Shown: one piece after another, positions 11,094-14,541 of the stretch
Numbering within the stretch: the first letter of the stretch is position 1
Layout of the letters: each line of letters starts with the position of its first letter
Origin: Parachlamydiaceae bacterium
GTDB taxonomy: Bacteria; Chlamydiota; Chlamydiia; Chlamydiales; Parachlamydiaceae
Direction: 5' to 3'
NCBI GenBank assembly: GCA_013815395.1
Contig: JACDGH010000013.1
Span: forward strand, 1-14,541
Length of the DNA: 14,541 nucleotides
Program-made: the position numbers and the translations under genes
Notes under the pieces: generated by a model
The model's input: only the letters and a program-made list of their open reading frames with translations
The model's database searches: none
Told to the model about the DNA's origin: nothing

Positions 11094-13982
11094 CTATAGC
11101 TCTTGAGTGATGTAAGTTATTTCATAAGCTTCGATCACATCCTCTTCCAGGTAGTCAGTAAATCCATTAAGAACAATACCGCATTCTAGTCCTTTAGCGA
11201 CTTCACGGACATCTTCCTTCACTCTCTTAAGTGATGAAATGGAGCCCTTCCAAATAACATCTTTACCTCTTCGCAAGCGAATAACATTAGATCTATGGAT
11301 AGCACCTTCTGAAACAATACAGCCAGCAATAATACCAAGATGAGATGATTTGAAAGTCGCCTTAACTGTAGCTTTACCTTTATCTGTTTCAAGGGCAATC
11401 TTATCAAGGAGAGCTGCCATGAGCAACTTAATATCGTCAATTGCATGATAGATGATGTTGTGCAGTTTAACTTGCACCCCTAATTGCTTCATAAGGACAT
11501 CTGCATGGCTTTCAATCTGAGTATGAAATCCTAAAATGATTGCCTTGGATGTGGCAGCCAATTGGACATCCGACTCAGAAATTTCACCCACTCCAGCAAA
11601 AATGATATTAAGCTCAGCTTTTTGAGATTCAATTTTCATTAGTGCCGACTTAAGTGCTTCCAATGAACCTTGAACGTCCGCTCTAAGAACGACATTCAGG
11701 ACTTTTTTGCTAACTTCCGATGCTTGCTGGAATAGATTTTCCATCGACACTTTCTTCGTTTGCATAAAATTGACATGTCGCATTCCGAGCATTCTAGCTT
11801 CTGCAATTTCTCTAGCTTCTTTTTCATTCTTGACCACGATGAATTCTTGACCAGCTTCAGGTAGGCCTGAAAGACCAGTAATTTCGACAGGTGTTGAAGG
11901 AGTGGCTTCTGTGAGATCTCGGTTAAATTCGTCATGCATGGTTTTTACTCGACCCCAAAGTTGGCCGAATACCAAAGCATCGCCAAGTTTTAAAGTGCCA
12001 TTCTGAACCAATACTGTAGCGATAGATCCTTTACCTTTATGCATTTCGGATTCTAATACAGAGCCACGTGCGCGACATGTAGGATCGGCTTTAAGCTCCA
12101 AGATTTCAGCCTGTAATGCAAGCATCTCTAAAAGTTGTGAAATCCCTTCACCTGTGACAGCTGAACAGTTGACCGTTATAGTTTGACCGCCCCAAGTTTC
12201 AGGGAGAAGTCCTTGATCGGCCAGCTGACGGTAAACGTTGTCGGCATTAAAGTTAGGCTTATCGCATTTATTAATAGCCACGACAATCGTAACATTAGCT
12301 GATTTGGCATGTTGAATCGCTTCAACTGTTTGAGGGCGCATGCCTTCATCGCCAGCAATGACTAAAACGACAATATCCGTGACGTCAGCACCGCGAGCAC
12401 GCATAGCTGAAAACGCTTCGTGACCTGGTGTGTCAAGGATAGCAATATCGCCAACTGATGTAGAACAGCGGAAGGCTCCAATATGCTGTGTAATCGCTCC
12501 TGCTTCACCAGCGGCACGATTACTCTTGCGAATGGCGTCAATAAGGCTTGTTTTGCCGTGGTCAACATGTCCCATAAAGGCAACAACAGGTGGACGTAGT
12601 ATCAATTTTGTAAGATCCCCAGATGAAATCTCTTCCTTAATTGATTTGTCAGTCACTCTAATACGTTGTTCTTCGGTAGTGTCGATGCTCAATTGGCAGC
12701 CAAATTCATGACCAAGCAATTGAATTGTTGTCTCATCTTCAAGTAAATCATTCAAGGTAACAACAAGGCCTTGAAGAAATAATTTAGCGATAAGCTGAGA
12801 AGCTTTAAGCTTCATTTCAGAGGCTAAATCTTTGATTGAGATTGGGATTCTTACGCTTAGTTCTGTGGGACGAATTGTTGTATCTTCTTGGGCATAGCGA
12901 TTCTTAGCTACACGCTTTTTGCGCCAACGTTGATCTTCCTCATTATCTCTTAAGCCTTGACGATCCCGCGCATCAAATCTAACGTGCTCAACTTGTTTAA
13001 CAGCTGGTTTGATATCTCTAAACTCTTTAAATTTAGCACCAGGTAATTTACTGCTTTTCTTGTCCTTTGACTCATCTGTTGCAACTGCTGGCACTTCTTC
13101 GCCTTCGCGTCTGCCTTTAGGTTTAACCTTGAGTTTAGCCTTGTCAGCCTCGTCACTAGCTTGGCTAGAAGCAGGAGCAGCTTGAGCTGGGGCTTCAACT
13201 ATTTTAGGGGGTTGTTTGGGTGGTATTAAGTCCTTGATGTGCTTTCCTGTAGGGCCTAATTTAACATAAGGAGATGCTTGCTGTTCGCTTGGATACATGG
13301 CTGCATGGGTCTTACTTGGATCCCTTGTTGGCAAAGTGTATGTACGAGTATCTCTTGGAGCATGTCGGGCTAGAGGTCTGGAAGGAGGTCGTGCAGGGGG
13401 CTGTGATGCAGGGGCTTGCGCAGGAGATTGAGATTGCGGTGGAGGAGGAGTTTCAGGTTGCTTTGACGTGACTTTTTCGGGAACGGCAGGGGGGATTGGT
13501 TCTGCTTCAGAAGCAAAAACTCGAGAAGCTTTGGAAGGAGCGGCATGCTCTTTTTGTTGAGCTTCTAGCTCTTCTCCAAAAATTTCTTTGCGCAATTCTT
13601 CGCTGGTTTTTCTTCGAGGAGTTGAGTGTAGGGCATGGATCTCTGGTTCTAAAGACGGCGTGCTTTCATTAACGTCGTGCTCTGACTCCACAGGGGCTGT
13701 AGGTGCAAGCTCTTCTTCTACCGCTTTTTGCTTAGCTTCAGCTATAGCTGATTCACTAAATGCTGATTTTGAGCGTGCCCGAATTCTTGGAGCTTCTTCT
13801 TTAATATCTTTGTTTTCCGTTTTTATTTCTTTTGTAGCTACTGCTTGGGGCTTAGCAGAAGCTGCTTCAGGTTGAATCTCTTCAGCTAACTTCTTACTGG
13901 CAAGTTTATTCTTTAAGCTACCAAGGTTAACCGCTTCGGCAATTTGGGTGTTTTTAATGGTTAATTTAAGATTTTTGGCCAA
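11094..13982 (-). CDS. infB: Translation initiation factor IF-2
   Basis: IF-2 is the GTPase that positions fMet-tRNA on the 30S subunit and promotes subunit joining. I place the start at the TTG at 13982 (962 residues). It lies 4 nt after the nusA stop, has AGAGGA about 9 nt upstream, and gives MAKNLKLTIKN, matching the chlamydial IF-2 N-terminus. A TTG at 14015 would add 11 residues lacking family resemblance. A long Ala/Pro/Glu/Lys-rich linker (about 30-345) precedes the IF2_N domain (about 381-432). The G domain follows: G1 GHVDHGKTS (471-479), G3 DTPGHEAF (517-524), G4 NKCDKP (571-576). Beta-barrel domains and a C-terminal fMet-tRNA-binding barrel complete it. It is slightly longer than the Chlamydia trachomatis protein, mostly in the linker. 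It is tightly coupled to nusA. Confidence 0.96.
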   Translation of the reverse strand: MAKNLKLTIKNTQIAEAVNLGSLKNKLASKKLAEEIQPEAASAKPQAVATKEIKTENKDIKEEAPRIRARSKSAFSESAIAEAKQKAVEEELAPTAPVESEHDVNESTPSLEPEIHALHSTPRRKTSEELRKEIFGEELEAQQKEHAAPSKASRVFASEAEPIPPAVPEKVTSKQPETPPPPQSQSPAQAPASQPPARPPSRPLARHAPRDTRTYTLPTRDPSKTHAAMYPSEQQASPYVKLGPTGKHIKDLIPPKQPPKIVEAPAQAAPASSQASDEADKAKLKVKPKGRREGEEVPAVATDESKDKKSSKLPGAKFKEFRDIKPAVKQVEHVRFDARDRQGLRDNEEDQRWRKKRVAKNRYAQEDTTIRPTELSVRIPISIKDLASEMKLKASQLIAKLFLQGLVVTLNDLLEDETTIQLLGHEFGCQLSIDTTEEQRIRVTDKSIKEEISSGDLTKLILRPPVVAFMGHVDHGKTSLIDAIRKSNRAAGEAGAITQHIGAFRCSTSVGDIAILDTPGHEAFSAMRARGADVTDIVVLVIAGDEGMRPQTVEAIQHAKSANVTIVVAINKCDKPNFNADNVYRQLADQGLLPETWGGQTITVNCSAVTGEGISQLLEMLALQAEILELKADPTCRARGSVLESEMHKGKGSIATVLVQNGTLKLGDALVFGQLWGRVKTMHDEFNRDLTEATPSTPVEITGLSGLPEAGQEFIVVKNEKEAREIAEARMLGMRHVNFMQTKKVSMENLFQQASEVSKKVLNVVLRADVQGSLEALKSALMKIESQKAELNIIFAGVGEISESDVQLAATSKAIILGFHTQIESHADVLMKQLGVQVKLHNIIYHAIDDIKLLMAALLDKIALETDKGKATVKATFKSSHLGIIAGCIVSEGAIHRSNVIRLRRGKDVIWKGSISSLKRVKEDVREVAKGLECGIVLNGFTDYLEEDVIEAYEITYITQEL

Positions 13983-13986
13983 GGGT

Positions 13987-14541
13987 TTACATCCTCTGTT
14001 TTCTAATTTGTTCAAGTATTTTGTCTGCCATCTCTAAGCTGATGCCAGGTATCTTGGCAAGTTCTTCAGTGGATGCAATCAATAGTCTGCGGGGCGTATT
14101 AAATCCTTCGGCAACAAGATGTTCAAAGATAAAGCTATTCACGCCTTCGATGTTCTTAAGCTCTTTGTCAAGCTCAGGGTCTTCGGAAGTCGCTAATTCA
14201 GTTCTTTGTATTGCTGAAGCGCGGGTATAGTCTGTAATACGCTGTACTTCAAGTTCGTAGCCGATTAGTTGGCTATTCAGTCTTGCATTCATGCCTTTTT
14301 TGCCAATAACAGCGGCAAAATCGTCATCTTCGACTACAATCGAAATGGTTTTTTCATCTTCATTTAAGCTGACTTTGCGAATTTCAATAGGCGATAGTGC
14401 ATTTTGTAATAATTCTACTGAGTCTTGTGAGTAAGGAATAATATCTATTTTTTCATTCAGAAGTTCGCGAACGACATTTTTAACACGAGCACCGCGCATT
14501 CCCACGCAGGCACCTACAGGATCAACTTTTGAATCGGTAGA
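13987..14541 (-). CDS. nusA: Transcription elongation/termination factor NusA, C-terminal part
   Basis: The frame is open to the window edge at 14541, so the 5' part (NTD and S1 domain) lies outside; about 184 residues are visible. They begin in the first KH domain with the diagnostic DPVGACVGMRGARV. They continue through the second KH domain (VVEDDDFAAVIGKKGMNARL) and end with a short helix-hairpin-helix-like region (NTPRRLLIASTEELAKIPG...). NusA binds RNA polymerase and nascent RNA and affects pausing, termination and antitermination. The protein stops soon after this region, without the two long acidic repeats of E. coli NusA. The codons before the stop contain the AGAGGA used by infB. Confidence 0.94.
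   Translation of the reverse strand, partial: STDSKVDPVGACVGMRGARVKNVVRELLNEKIDIIPYSQDSVELLQNALSPIEIRKVSLNEDEKTISIVVEDDDFAAVIGKKGMNARLNSQLIGYELEVQRITDYTRASAIQRTELATSEDPELDKELKNIEGVNSFIFEHLVAEGFNTPRRLLIASTEELAKIPGISLEMADKILEQIRKQRM

Noticed and set aside
13983..14015. Longer infB start at the TTG at 14015
   Set aside because: The extra 11 residues overlap the nusA end and lack similarity. The TTG at 13982 has a well-placed AGAGGA and the expected chlamydial N-terminus.

Overview
The window looks like chromosomal DNA of a member of the Chlamydiota, probably an environmental (Parachlamydia/Protochlamydia-like) lineage rather than a Chlamydiaceae pathogen. Evidence is the AT-rich composition, the chlamydial-type accA and infB N-termini, and gene order recalled from Chlamydia trachomatis. 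Two blocks that are separate there are neighbours here: a block like CT260-CT261-CT264-CT265 (type III chaperone, DnaQ-like exonuclease, MsbA-like ABC exporter, accA) and a block like CT093-CT097 (ribF, truB, rbfA, infB, nusA). No database search was possible, so the taxonomic and synteny statements rest on recognition.

Layout. 1-629 is the 3' part of an unrecognised gene. 726-4687 is a rightward cluster: a membrane-anchored YkuD-type L,D-transpeptidase, accA with a TTG start, and an ABC exporter overlapping accA by 4 bp. The exporter carries an unusual extracytoplasmic insert with a degenerate EF-hand-like loop. Its stop codon directly abuts the stop codon of a leftward operon (6084-4688): a previously uncalled 54-residue lipoprotein, a putative type III secretion chaperone and a DnaQ/ExoX-like exonuclease, all behind a strong sigma70-like promoter at 6156-6128. 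A divergent gene (6205-7782) encodes a compact gluzincin oligopeptidase.

7783-8188 is a decayed stretch. On the minus strand it holds a frameshifted gene remnant with a run of ten G. On the plus strand it holds a good promoter for a secreted protein (8189-8689) made almost entirely of Gly/His and Tyr/Pro/Ser repeats, which is closed by a 13-bp hairpin terminator.

8788-14541 is a leftward housekeeping block, nusA-infB-rbfA-truB-ribF: transcription elongation factor, translation initiation factor IF2, 30S maturation factor, tRNA pseudouridine-55 synthase and FAD synthetase. nusA/infB and rbfA/truB are tightly coupled. A 13-bp hairpin followed by a possible promoter divides infB from rbfA, and a 153-bp gap divides truB from ribF. 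Two starts in this block were corrected by family N-termini and Shine-Dalgarno placement: infB at a TTG at 13982 and truB at 10581.

The most unusual items are the EF-hand-like insert in the exporter, the Gly/His/Tyr-rich secreted protein, the small lipoprotein heading the chaperone operon, and the poly-G gene remnant. I see no CRISPR array, RNA gene, insertion sequence or complete new defence-type system.
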